Source of the DNA: Chryseobacterium gleum
Lineage (GTDB): Bacteria; Bacteroidota; Bacteroidia; Flavobacteriales; BACL11
Length of the DNA: 64,000 nt
Assembly (NCBI GenBank): GCA_945865535.1
Contig: CAMBDW010000006.1
Coordinates: forward strand, 43,001-107,000
Direction of reading: 5' to 3'
Of this stretch, positions 9,042-19,100 are shown piece by piece. The notes under the pieces are model-generated. The model did no database searches. It was not told the origin of the DNA and saw only the letters and a list, made by a program, of their open reading frames with translations. Each line of letters begins with the position of its first letter. Position 1 is the stretch's first letter. The position numbers were made by a program, and so were the translations under genes.

Positions 9042-11435
9042 ATGACAAAGAAATTTCTATCAATTATTATAGCCGGATTTTTCTCATTTTCAGCTATTGC
9101 TGATGAGGGAATGTGGCTACCACAACTATTAAAAGCAATGAATGAATCCGTTATGCAAGCTAAAGGGCTAAAACTTACTGCAGAAGATTTATACAGTGTA
9201 AATAATTCATCTCTCAAGGATGCAATTGTATCTTTTGGGGGAGGCTCATGTACGGCCGAAATGATTTCATCTGAAGGATTAATGCTTACCAATCATCATT
9301 GTGGTTATGATGAAATCCAAAAACACTCAAGTGTCACTAATGATTATTTGGAAAATGGATTTTGGGCTATGAGCCGTGATGAAGAATTGCCAAATGAGGG
9401 GTTAACTGCATCATTTTTAGTCAGTATTGAAGATGTAAGCGCAAGAATATTGGCTGAACTTAATGATGCTATGAGCGAAAAAGAAAGAAATGCAAAAATT
9501 AAAGAAATCTCTAAAATAATTATTGATGAAAAAACAGCAGGAACAAATTACAACGCAAACGTAAAATCTTTTTTTGGGGGTAATGATTTTTACATCTTAA
9601 CTTATGAAACATTTAAAGATGTGCGTTTAGTAGGAGCCCCACCATCATCAATTGGCAAGTTTGGTGGAGATACTGATAATTGGATGTGGCCAAGACATAC
9701 TGGAGATTTTTCATTATTCCGCATATATTGTGCTCCTGACGGAACTCCAGCTGAGTACTCTGTAGGCAATGTCCCTTATAAACCAAAACATCATTTGCCT
9801 ATCCAGCTAGAAGGAGTTGAAAATGGAGATTATACTATGATTTTTGGCTACCCAGGAACAACAGACAGGTACTTAACTTCTTTTGGGGTGCAACAAACTT
9901 TAGATATTACCAATCCCGCTATTATTGATATTCGTGATGAAAAATTAGCAATTATGAAAGCAGGCATGGATGCTTCTAAAAAAACTGAAATCCAATATGC
10001 TGCAAAATATGCGAGTACTGCTAATTACTGGAAAAAATATATAGGTGAATCAAAAGGATTAAAAGCTATGAAAGTAGCTGACAAAAAAGTAGTTATTGAA
10101 GATGAGTTTAGAGCTTGGGTTGCGGCAGATGCAACTAGGGGGGAAAAGTATGGAGAGGCGTTAGATTTAATTGAAAGTGCTTATCAAACTAATAAAAATA
10201 TTGAGCTTAGTCGTACTTACCTAAATGAAGCTATATTTGGTGGGGCTGAAATTATGTATTGGTCATTTATGATGCATGATGCAATTGCTGCATTGCCAAA
10301 AGAAGGCAAGGCAAGAAATGAGGCACTAAGAGAGTTAAAAAAAGAAGCTAACGAATTCTATAAAAATTATAATGCCGCAATTGACCAAGAATTATTTGCC
10401 TCTATGCTAGAAATGTACTACTATAATGTACCAAAAACACAACATGCTAAAATCTTTAAGCAAATTGAGAATCAGCTTTTCAAAAAATTGAATTTTGATT
10501 GGTATGCTAAAAATGCCTTCAAAAGATCCGTTTTTGGCTCAAAAGAAAAGTTTTTTGCATTCTTAGAAAGGCCTGTTATTGCAACAATACAGAGAGACCC
10601 TGCTTACAAAACTATGATGTCTATTTACAATCAGTACATTGAACAAATCTCTCCTAAAAGAACAATTGTGAGAGAGGAATTAACCAAAGGAAATAGATTG
10701 TTTATTGCTGGACTTAGAGAAATGAACCCTGATAAAAACTACTACCCAGATGCTAATTCAACTATGCGTGTAACTTATGGTAATGTGGGAGATTATAATC
10801 CTGGTGAAGCAATGCACTATGCTTACTACACAACTATTGATGGTGTTATGCAAAAGGAAGATGCTACTAATGAAGAGTTTCGGGTTCCTGATAAGTTGAA
10901 AGAATTATACGAGATTGGTGATTACGGACAATATGCTGATAAAGACGGAAACTTAAGGGTCAATTTTATCTCAAATAATGATATTACCGGGGGGAACTCT
11001 GGTTCGCCAGTAATAAATGCTTGGGGTGAAATTGTTGGAACTGCCTTTGATGGTAACTGGGAAGGAATGAGTGGGGATATTGCTTTTGAAAATGATATTC
11101 AAAGAACTATTTCTGTAGATATCAGATATACTATGTTCCTAATTGATAAATTTGCTGGAGCAACTCACCTGATTAATGAAATGACAATAGCTCCAAAACA
11201 TGCTGAAAAAATGACAACAAAGGAATTGTCTGTTTCAGAAATGGAAACAGCAATTAAAGACCCTAATACAATTGTGAAAGTATTAGAAATGAAAAAATAT
11301 CTAGGAGTGTCTTTGCCTGTAATGGATATCCATTCATTTGGTTCAGCTTTTGATCTGGCAGTTGAGCAATACGGTTCATCAAAAAACAAAAGATTCTGGT
11401 GGCATGGAAGGGTTTATACTACTGAGAAAAGATAA
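9042..11435 (+). CDS. S46 family dipeptidyl-peptidase (DPP7-type specificity predicted)
   Basis: A 797-residue secreted or periplasmic serine exopeptidase that removes dipeptides from peptide N-termini, supporting growth on protein. A signal peptide spans about residues 1-20 (cleavage near SAIA/DEG). The S46 motif TNHHCGYDEIQ carries the catalytic histidine (His85/86), and ITGGNSGSPVINA carries the catalytic serine. The family splits on the residue 18 positions after that serine: it is Gly here, where P. gingivalis DPP11 has Arg673. This predicts hydrophobic (DPP7-like) rather than Asp/Glu P1 preference. A strong hairpin terminator follows. Confidence 0.93.
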   Translation: MTKKFLSIIIAGFFSFSAIADEGMWLPQLLKAMNESVMQAKGLKLTAEDLYSVNNSSLKDAIVSFGGGSCTAEMISSEGLMLTNHHCGYDEIQKHSSVTNDYLENGFWAMSRDEELPNEGLTASFLVSIEDVSARILAELNDAMSEKERNAKIKEISKIIIDEKTAGTNYNANVKSFFGGNDFYILTYETFKDVRLVGAPPSSIGKFGGDTDNWMWPRHTGDFSLFRIYCAPDGTPAEYSVGNVPYKPKHHLPIQLEGVENGDYTMIFGYPGTTDRYLTSFGVQQTLDITNPAIIDIRDEKLAIMKAGMDASKKTEIQYAAKYASTANYWKKYIGESKGLKAMKVADKKVVIEDEFRAWVAADATRGEKYGEALDLIESAYQTNKNIELSRTYLNEAIFGGAEIMYWSFMMHDAIAALPKEGKARNEALRELKKEANEFYKNYNAAIDQELFASMLEMYYYNVPKTQHAKIFKQIENQLFKKLNFDWYAKNAFKRSVFGSKEKFFAFLERPVIATIQRDPAYKTMMSIYNQYIEQISPKRTIVREELTKGNRLFIAGLREMNPDKNYYPDANSTMRVTYGNVGDYNPGEAMHYAYYTTIDGVMQKEDATNEEFRVPDKLKELYEIGDYGQYADKDGNLRVNFISNNDITGGNSGSPVINAWGEIVGTAFDGNWEGMSGDIAFENDIQRTISVDIRYTMFLIDKFAGATHLINEMTIAPKHAEKMTTKELSVSEMETAIKDPNTIVKVLEMKKYLGVSLPVMDIHSFGSAFDLAVEQYGSSKNKRFWWHGRVYTTEKR

Positions 11436-11456
11436 ATTTGGCTTATCATTTAAATT

Positions 11457-11486
11457 AAAATCCCTGCCTTTTTTGGCAGGGATTTT
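11457..11486. terminator. Bidirectional hairpin terminator between the S46 peptidase and PurF-like genes
   Basis: A perfect 12-bp stem (AAAATCCCTGCC paired with GGCAGGGATTTT) with a six-T loop. It is T-rich on the plus-strand 3' side and A-rich on the other, so it can terminate both convergent transcripts. Its stem sequence is nearly reused in the hairpin after tRNA-Asn at 62864. Confidence 0.85.
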
Positions 11487-11543
11487 AATTTTTTAAGCAA
11501 AATATAAGTATCCTTTATCCGCTATTTGAATTGATATAATTAT

Positions 11544-13439
11544 TTAGTAAGCTCTTTTATTCTTACCTTCCATATAATTCATAAAAGCTTTGTTAACCAC
11601 TTTAACTCCTCCTGGAGTTGGATAATTTCCTGTAAAATACCAATCACCTAAATGGTCAGGACAAGAAGCGTGCAAATCAGAAATAGATTGATAGATAATT
11701 TCTACCTCAGCATTTGTTCCTTCAGGAGTTAGCAATTGAGATATTTTAGTTGAGATTTCATCAGCTGTAAAAGGATTATAAATATCTTGAACATAATTTA
11801 CCATTTCTTCTTTTGGAAGGTTCTCCTGAGCTTTACATTTATTATATGTAGCTACCATAAGTTTTTCTTGATTGGTATCTTTTAATAAAGCAACTGCCGC
11901 CTGAAAAGCAATAAAATCTCCCATTTTTGCCATATCAATACCATAGCAATCTGGGAATCTAATCTGTGGTGCAGAAGATACAACTACGATTTTCTTAGGA
12001 TTTAATCTGTCTAATATTCTGATAATCGATTTTTTTAAGGTTGTTCCTCTAACAATACTATCATCAATCACAACCAAATTATCAGTAGATTTTACTTGGC
12101 CGTAAGTTACATCATAAACGTGGGCAACTAAATCATCTCTACCTATATCAGAAGCAATAAAAGTTCTGAGTTTTGCATCCTTAATGGCAATCTTCTCAGC
12201 CCTTGGAGATATCTCCATTATTTTTGCAATCTCATCATGAGATGGATGATCTCCTAGCTCTTGAATCTTTTTTGTTTTTACTTGATTTAAGTAAGAATTA
12301 CAGCTTTTTAAAAGTCCGAAATAACTAACCTCAGCTGTATTTGGGATATAGGAGAAAACGGTATTTTTTAAATCATTATCAATTGCCTCTAAAACTTTTG
12401 GAAAAACTCTTTTCCCAAGCTCTAATCGTTCATTATAAATATCCTTATCATTACCTCTACTAAAATAAATTCTTTCAAAGGAACAAGAGGTTTTTTCTAG
12501 TGGTTCGCGAACTTGTTTTTCTTCTACCCTTCCATCTTTTCTGATAATTAAGGCATGACCTCTTTTTATCTCATGCACTTTATCTGCCGTAAGATTGAAT
12601 GCGGTTTGTATTACGGGTCTTTCAGATGCAACAACAACTACTTCATCATCTTTATAATAATATGCAGGGCGGATTGCATTTGGATCTCTAAGAGCAAAAG
12701 AGTCCCCGTGACCCAAAAGCCCACATATTACATAGCCCCCATCCCAATATTTTGCTGCCTGAACCAATATTTCTTGTAAATCAAGTCCATCTTCAATTAC
12801 TTGTGTAATCTCTTTTTTACTAAACTTATCTTTGTTCTTGTAATAAATAGCGTCATTCTCTTGATCTAAGAAATGTCCAATTTTTTCTAAGATTGTTACA
12901 GTATCTGACATTTCTTTTGGGTGCTGACCAAGATCTACTAACTGCTGGAAAAGTTCATCAACATTTGTCATGTTAAAGTTCCCTGCAAGCACTAAGTTTC
13001 TAGTTTTCCAATTATTTTGGCGTAAAAAGGGATGACACTGTTCTATCGTGTTGCCTCCAAAAGTTCCATATCTTAAATGACCTAAAAATAATTCCCCAGT
13101 AAAAGGCAAATTTTCCTTCATCCACTGAGGATCTTTTAACTTATCAGGATCATTTTTTTCTAATTCCACAAATCTTTTATTGGCTTGTTGAAACACATCT
13201 TGTAAAGGGTTTGTAGCAACCGATCTTTTGCGACTTATATATCTTTTCCCAACCTCTACATCTAGCTTTACGTTGGCCAAACCTACTCCATCTTGACCCC
13301 TATTGTGCTGCTTTTCCATCAATAAATACATCTTTTTTAATCCGTAGAGGGATGTCCCATATTTCTTATGATAAAATTCTAATGGTTTTAGCAATCTTAA
13401 CAGCGCTACACCGCATTCATGCTTAATTGAATCACTCAT
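11544..13439 (-). CDS. PurF-like amidophosphoribosyltransferase (long Bacteroidota form)
   Basis: A class II glutamine amidotransferase fused to a phosphoribosyltransferase domain. Cys9 in HECGVA would become the N-terminal nucleophile after removal of a short leader. QHNRGQDGVG and HLRYGTFGGN belong to the glutaminase domain. VVIDDSIVRGTTLKKS is the PRPP-binding loop. The enzyme would make phosphoribosylamine from PRPP and glutamine, the first step of purine synthesis. At 631 residues it is well above the roughly 450-510 of canonical PurF, so it may be the second, longer paralogue seen in Bacteroidota; the symbol is withheld for that reason. A TATTTTTG box at 13459-13466 precedes it. Confidence 0.85.
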   Translation of the reverse strand: MSDSIKHECGVALLRLLKPLEFYHKKYGTSLYGLKKMYLLMEKQHNRGQDGVGLANVKLDVEVGKRYISRKRSVATNPLQDVFQQANKRFVELEKNDPDKLKDPQWMKENLPFTGELFLGHLRYGTFGGNTIEQCHPFLRQNNWKTRNLVLAGNFNMTNVDELFQQLVDLGQHPKEMSDTVTILEKIGHFLDQENDAIYYKNKDKFSKKEITQVIEDGLDLQEILVQAAKYWDGGYVICGLLGHGDSFALRDPNAIRPAYYYKDDEVVVVASERPVIQTAFNLTADKVHEIKRGHALIIRKDGRVEEKQVREPLEKTSCSFERIYFSRGNDKDIYNERLELGKRVFPKVLEAIDNDLKNTVFSYIPNTAEVSYFGLLKSCNSYLNQVKTKKIQELGDHPSHDEIAKIMEISPRAEKIAIKDAKLRTFIASDIGRDDLVAHVYDVTYGQVKSTDNLVVIDDSIVRGTTLKKSIIRILDRLNPKKIVVVSSAPQIRFPDCYGIDMAKMGDFIAFQAAVALLKDTNQEKLMVATYNKCKAQENLPKEEMVNYVQDIYNPFTADEISTKISQLLTPEGTNAEVEIIYQSISDLHASCPDHLGDWYFTGNYPTPGGVKVVNKAFMNYMEGKNKRAY

Positions 13440-13470
13440 TTGCTAGATTTTAAGGCTGCAAAAATAGTTT

Positions 13471-13704
13471 TTATTGTGCGATAATTTTCATTAATCCATT
13501 AATTCCTGGATTTGTATGGATTTCTCCATCAATATCTAATGTTGGTATAATTCTTTTCCCATTATTTACCTTCTCTAAAAAAACAATGGCGTCATTATTA
13601 TCAGTAATAACAATATATTCAAAAGCTATCCCTTTTGAATTTAAGAAATTTTTTGCGTGAATACAGTCTGAGCACCAATCCGCGCCATACATTTTAATAT
13701 TCAT
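13471..13704 (-). CDS. Glutaredoxin-like thioredoxin-fold protein
   Basis: A 77-residue glutaredoxin-family thiol-disulfide protein. The redox CxxC is in YGADWCSDCIHAKNFL near the N-terminus, followed by the cis-Pro segment RIIPTLDIDG and a GINGL ending. It resembles mycoredoxin/NrdH-type small glutaredoxins more than DsbA-like proteins. It is cytoplasmic, with no signal peptide. Its start overlaps the preceding cistron by 11 bp, so it is the last gene of the operon starting at the decarboxylase. The partner protein is unknown. Confidence 0.85.
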   Translation of the reverse strand: MNIKMYGADWCSDCIHAKNFLNSKGIAFEYIVITDNNDAIVFLEKVNNGKRIIPTLDIDGEIHTNPGINGLMKIIAQ

Positions 13705-13963
13705 TAGTGTAAAATTTAAAAATTTGTTTGTTTTGTATTATTGTACATTCCTTACAATGTGAAAGGTAAGTAAATTCATATGTCGAGTTGATGTCAAATG
13801 AGTTTGGTTTTGCTTGAAAAAGTCTTGAACATTCCAATTCTCCTTCTGGAGAAAATCTTTCAATTCTATAAAGGTCTTTTTCAGTAGCTATAGTAAACCA
13901 TGAGCTCGCTCCAATTCCTTCAATTAACTGCGCTTTTTGTGATATATTTTTAGGGATTTCCAT
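13694..13963 (-). CDS. Small conserved-looking protein of unknown function
   Basis: An 89-residue soluble protein that I do not recognise. It has three cysteines, one in GELECSRLF and two in a CKEC pair near the C-terminus. No membrane segment or signal is visible. Its ATG shares one base with the stop of the upstream DUF6695-like gene (TAATG) and it overlaps the glutaredoxin gene downstream. The gene is real by context; the CKEC pair beside a glutaredoxin suggests, weakly, a redox or metal role. Confidence 0.7.
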   Translation of the reverse strand: MEIPKNISQKAQLIEGIGASSWFTIATEKDLYRIERFSPEGELECSRLFQAKPNSFDINSTYEFTYLSHCKECTIIQNKQIFKFYTNEY

Positions 13964-14610
13964 TATTGCTCAATACTGCTAAAATAGGCTTGCAATTTGC
14001 TTTTTTTCACCTCAACACAAGTGCCGTTTTCCACAATATAATAATGATGATTCGTAATACTCACATTTCTTTTGGGAGATGGCGAAATACAAAATGGAAA
14101 CTTCAATCTTAGTTTTTTAATAAAAGAAGGGCCAGCTGAGCCTATAACAGAAGCAACAAAACGAGCGCAATTGGTTCCTTTTTTTGTAAAAGGACCATAA
14201 GCTAACATTCCTTTTTCCTGTATACTTTTAGCGGCAGAAAATGCAGCTTCAAAATTCACATCTATGATTAAAGATGCGTACATTTTGCCTTCACCATGAG
14301 TTGCTTTCATCTTTGATAATTGCAATAAAATCTCTTTAACATTTACCACTTTATCATTTTGAATTTCCGGATCCATCACAGCTACATCTGCATCTGTTTC
14401 TTTATCTCTTGCTCTGCCGTAACCCTTTGGAGTGTGATATCTACCAAAATCAAAGTAATGTGATTTTTTTGTTTCCGCATTTATGAGTACTATAGCTGAA
14501 TGCCCTACCCGATACTTCCCATTACTGGATGCAATTTTATCATACCATGATCCTGGAGCTATTACCAGCCCCTCAGGCCACGCTAAAGTTATAATAAAGT
14601 CATTTTGCAT
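13963..14610 (-). CDS. DUF6695-like protein (predicted papain-like hydrolase fold)
   Basis: A 215-residue protein resembling the DUF6695 family of Bacteroidota. RVGHSAIVLINAETKKSHYF carries a conserved histidine, followed by DFGRYHTPKGYGR, and GTNCARFVASVIG carries a conserved cysteine. The order His then Cys, with a HYFDFGRY strand, resembles circularly permuted papain-like proteins (YiiX/LRAT/NlpC-P60 superfamily). A thiol hydrolase or acyltransferase is therefore possible, but this is inference. It is second in an operon with the PLP decarboxylase upstream and small redox-type genes downstream. Confidence 0.65.
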   Translation of the reverse strand: MQNDFIITLAWPEGLVIAPGSWYDKIASSNGKYRVGHSAIVLINAETKKSHYFDFGRYHTPKGYGRARDKETDADVAVMDPEIQNDKVVNVKEILLQLSKMKATHGEGKMYASLIIDVNFEAAFSAAKSIQEKGMLAYGPFTKKGTNCARFVASVIGSAGPSFIKKLRLKFPFCISPSPKRNVSITNHHYYIVENGTCVEVKKSKLQAYFSSIEQ

Positions 14611-14626
14611 ATAGTAAATATCCAGC

Positions 14627-16015
14627 TTAAATCTTTTTGATCAAATGTTTATTTTGCTGAGTAAATTCTTCTAATACTGTAAAGAATTGCATCAAATCAT
14701 CAAGTGAATTCTCACAATTAACAACTACTAATCTTATAAATCTTTTGTTTTTAAAATGGCCAAAACCTACCATCAAAGTATTGCTTTCATATAATTTGGT
14801 ACACAAATCTTCTGGATCAAAATCTTTATAGTTAAAGCAAATAGAAAGCGATTCTTCAAAGCTATAAAGTTTATAATCTGTATTGCTGCTAACATAATCT
14901 CTTGCTGCATCAGCTAATTTAAACTCCTGCTCAACAATATCAGCAATACCATTTGTTCCAATTGCTTTCCACATTGTCCATAATTTAAGTGCATTATTTC
15001 TTCTTCCGCACTCAAAGGAAGTTTGTCCTAAATTAAAATCCTCATCATGTGTTTGATACAAGTAAGAAGCGCTATTGTTAAAGGAGTTGTATAAATCATG
15101 TTTATCCTTAACTACCAAAACTGATGTGCTTAAAGGCGCCCCAAGTGTTTTATGTGCATTAAAACAAAAAGAATTTGTTAGATTAATTCCATCAACTAAA
15201 TACTTATATCTATCTGAAAAAATTACAGGGCCTCCAAAAGCACCGTCTAAGTGAAGCCAAATATTATATTTGTTGCAAATTGGAGCTAGCCCTGCAACAT
15301 CATCAAATGCACACATAACAGTTGTTCCTGCAATTGCATTTAAATAAAAAGGAGTAAATCCATTTGCCAAATCAAGATGAACTTGCTTTTCAAATTCTGA
15401 AATATTTATCTTGCCATATTCGTCAGATTTTATCTGTCTAACATTTGCTTTTCCTAAGCCTGTAAAAGAAGCATTCTTAGATATCGAATAATGTGCTTCT
15501 TCTGATGTATATGCAACAATCTTTTGAGAAATTCCCTGATCCTTAATCGCTAGATTTACTTTATCTCTTGCCATAACTAAGGACATAAAATTAGACATTG
15601 AGCCTCCTGTTGGAAAGGTTCCGCCACAACCTTCAGGATAGCCAATTAAGTTATTTACTTGTTTAATTATCTCCTTTTCAACAGCAACTTGAGGGCCAGC
15701 AATCTTGTAAGTAGCCATACTATTATTAAGCATCACTGCTAATAAATCTCCTAAAACAGCCTTACTATGTCTCCCGCCAAACAATTGATTGAAAAAAGAT
15801 TTGGATGATGATTTGGGGCTTTTTAAAAGTAGCTGTTTTAATGAATTTTTAAATTCGCTATCTACCATCCCTTCTTTTCCTAACTTAATATCAAGGGAAG
15901 ACTCTACTTTATTAGGGCTTATATATTCTGTTACAGGATTTTGAAGTTCATCTTCTAAAAAAACAGCAATAAGCTCATTAAAAAGTATTAAATCTTCTTT
16001 AATATTATTTGGCAT
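14627..16015 (-). CDS. PLP-dependent group II amino-acid decarboxylase
   Basis: A 462-residue decarboxylase of the glutamate/aromatic-L-amino-acid type. The PLP lysine is in FNAHKTLGAPLS, the cofactor aspartate in WLHLDGAFGG, and an N-terminal substrate loop lies around FPTGGSMSNF. The subgroup could be glutamate decarboxylase-like, 2,4-diaminobutyrate decarboxylase or aspartate 1-decarboxylase (PanP); motifs alone do not decide. It heads a same-strand cluster, and a TACTTTTG -7 box lies 23 nt upstream of the ATG. Confidence 0.88.
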   Translation of the reverse strand: MPNNIKEDLILFNELIAVFLEDELQNPVTEYISPNKVESSLDIKLGKEGMVDSEFKNSLKQLLLKSPKSSSKSFFNQLFGGRHSKAVLGDLLAVMLNNSMATYKIAGPQVAVEKEIIKQVNNLIGYPEGCGGTFPTGGSMSNFMSLVMARDKVNLAIKDQGISQKIVAYTSEEAHYSISKNASFTGLGKANVRQIKSDEYGKINISEFEKQVHLDLANGFTPFYLNAIAGTTVMCAFDDVAGLAPICNKYNIWLHLDGAFGGPVIFSDRYKYLVDGINLTNSFCFNAHKTLGAPLSTSVLVVKDKHDLYNSFNNSASYLYQTHDEDFNLGQTSFECGRRNNALKLWTMWKAIGTNGIADIVEQEFKLADAARDYVSSNTDYKLYSFEESLSICFNYKDFDPEDLCTKLYESNTLMVGFGHFKNKRFIRLVVVNCENSLDDLMQFFTVLEEFTQQNKHLIKKI

Positions 16016-16140
16016 TTCTGTTTGAATAAATTAAAGCGCAAAAGTAGAAAAATAGTTTACTTTATGATTTTTACATTTGTAATATATTTTAGAAAAGCAC
16101 GAAATTAATTTTAAATAACATCATTCTTTTGGTTATTTTG

Positions 16141-16148
16141 TATTTTTG
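16141..16148 (+). promoter_or_regulatory. Putative -7 box immediately upstream of the CotH protein gene
   Basis: TATTTTTG matches TAnnTTTG and ends 4 nt before the ATG at 16153, predicting a leaderless or nearly leaderless mRNA. A second exact box, TACATTTG at 16072-16079, would give a leader of about 70 nt and is an alternative. No clear -33 element is seen for either. Confidence 0.45.
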
Positions 16149-16152
16149 TAGC

Positions 16153-19100
16153 ATGAAAAATCTATTCTCTGCCTTAATAATTAGCATTACTTGTATATTA
16201 CAAACTAATGCTCAGATAGTTATTAACGAATATTCAGCTGCTAATTACGATACTTATACCGATAATTATGGTGAGTATGAGGATTGGGTAGAGCTTTATA
16301 ATCCTAATGCCGCTCCAATTGATATTAGTGGTTGGTATTTAACAGATAACCCAACAAATCCTACAAAATGGATGGTTCCGTCATCTTTTATTATTCCTTC
16401 TATGGGGGTGAAAATCATTTATTGTTCTAGCAGAGATGAGTTAATTGGTGGAAATGCACACTCCAATTTTAAAATTACCCAAACAAAAGGGGATGAAGTA
16501 CTTATGCTTACTGATGCGGGGAATGTCTTTCAAGATTCTATACAAGTATTACCAAATCAGAATTCTCATACAAGAGGCAGACAAACTAATGGTTCTGTAA
16601 TTTGGAGCGTATTTTTAAATGGAACTCCAAATTCTCCTAATGTTGGAGCAATGCAAGAATATGCAACAACACCGGTGTTCTCTCAAGCTGGAGGATATAA
16701 TTCTGCAGCTGTAAATCTTACATTAAGTTCCCCTGATCTAAATGTCACAATATATTATACAACAAATGGAAATGAGCCCAATAATACTTCAACAGTATAT
16801 GCTGGCCCTATAAACATTGCAGCAACAGCTGTTGTAAAAGCAATTTGCTATAGCTCAGACCCAACAATTCCTTCTAGTTTTATTGATTATCACACCTTTT
16901 TTATTAATGACAATCATACCATACCAATAGTTTCTATTTCTGGAAACCAAGTAGATAATCTATTAAATGGGAGTGGATGGCTAGAGCCTGAAGGCACCAT
17001 TGAATTCTTTGATGAAAATGGGATTCTGCTTGATAAAGGTACTGGTGAATACAATAAGCACGGAAATGATTCTTGGGCCTACGATCAAAGAGGTTTCGAT
17101 TATATAATGCGTGATGAATTCGGATATAACTATGCCATACAAGATAAATTATTTATGACTAAAGATCGTGATAAATTTCAAAGAGTTATCCTAAAAGCTG
17201 CTGCAAATGATAACTATCCTGAGTCTAATGGAGGAGCTCATATTCGGGATTCTTATGTGCATCATTTATCTCAATTGGGAGATTTAAGAATGGATGAGCG
17301 TTCTCACACTTCTTGTATTCTGTATTTAAATGGGGCTTATTGGGGAGTTTATGATTTAAGAGAAAAGGCTGATGACCATGATTTTACAGATTATTATTAC
17401 GATCAAGATAAAAATAACTTACAATATTTGAAAACTTGGGGGGCGACTTGGTCAGAATACGGTGGTCCTGCAGCTCAAAACGATTGGGATACTTTTAAAA
17501 ATTGGGTGCTTGCTAATCCTATGTCAAATCAAGCAAATTACATTCAAGCAAAAAGCGAATACAACACTGGTAGTTTAATTGATTATTTCCTTCTAAATTC
17601 TTATGTAGTCTGTTCGGATTGGTTAAATTGGAACACGGCTTGGTGGAGAGGCATGGATCCTAATGGAGGGGCAAAAAGGTGGCGCTATGCGTTATGGGAT
17701 ATGGATGCTACTTTTGATCACTATATCAACTATACCGGAGTTCCAAGCACATCTCCTACTGCTGAGCCCTGCGATCCCAGTTCTTTAAATGACCCTGGAG
17801 GACAAGGGCATGTGCCTATTTGGAATGCTATGCTTACCAATCAAGAATTTCATGATGACTACATTAATAGGTGGCAGGACTTAGCAAATGGGCCTTTATC
17901 GTGCAATTATATGATCAATCTTTTAGATAGTATGATTGCTGTAATAGATCCTGAAATGCCAAGACATATATCAACTTGGGGGGGGACATATGCGGGCTGG
18001 CAAAATAATGTAACAGATTTAAGAGATTTCATTTTAGCAAGATGTGATAGTATGAATTCTGGATTTGTTGACTGTGACACCGCAATTACGGGCATCTTTG
18101 ATGTTACTGTTGAAATTATCGGAATTGGTGAAGTTGAAATGAGTAATGGTAATATTATTAATAATTTTAATACCCCTTTTTCCGATCAAAGATTTGGAGG
18201 TATTGATTTGCCTTTTAAAGTGGTGAGCGGTACTTTTGATCATTGGGAAGTCGTATCAACTTCTGCATATGTTTATGATCCAAATGTTGATACGTTATTG
18301 CTAAATTTACAAAGTGATGTTGTTGTAAAAGCCTATTTTGGAGAAAGTAGGGCCATTGTGTATGATATTATTCCTTATGGAACTACAACTTCAATAAATA
18401 TTAATGGGACTATTGTAAGCGCGTTTCCATATCCGACCTCATTATTAGTAGGAGAAAATATTGGATTAACCCCAATAATTGATCCTTTATATGGTTTTGA
18501 TTCTTGGAGTTCAGATAGCAATCTCCTGTCTCCAAATACATTAACCCAAACAATCTCTTTTAATGTTGCTTATAGCGATACTATAAAACTTCATTTGTAT
18601 CAAAAACCTACAATTGTGTACAATGTTAGCCCTTCAGGAACAACAACTTCAATAAATATTAATGGAGTAAATAGAATTATATTCCCATATTCTGAAACTG
18701 TATTTATTGATGATTTAAATACTATAAGCCCAAATATTGATCCAAATTATGGGTTTGGATTTTGGAGCGCTAATAATAATTTCCTTTTAAATGGGGGCTC
18801 TATAAACAACTCCTTTTATGGTGTTTATAGTGATACAATTACCCTCAATCTTTCTTCTGTTTCGGCATTTATTGCTGGAAATGATACCGTCTGCGAAAAT
18901 GCTCAAGATGAGGCTGAAGTAAGCGTATCATTTATCGGAATTAGCCCATTTACCTTTGTTTATGCAATAAATGGAGCAATGCAACCATCAATAACAACTA
19001 CTGTTAACCCTCACATTATTAAAACAAAAGAGGCTGGTGATTATTCTTTAGTTTTGTACAATGACGCAAATGAATTTGGAAGTCTTAGTGGCCAAGCAAT

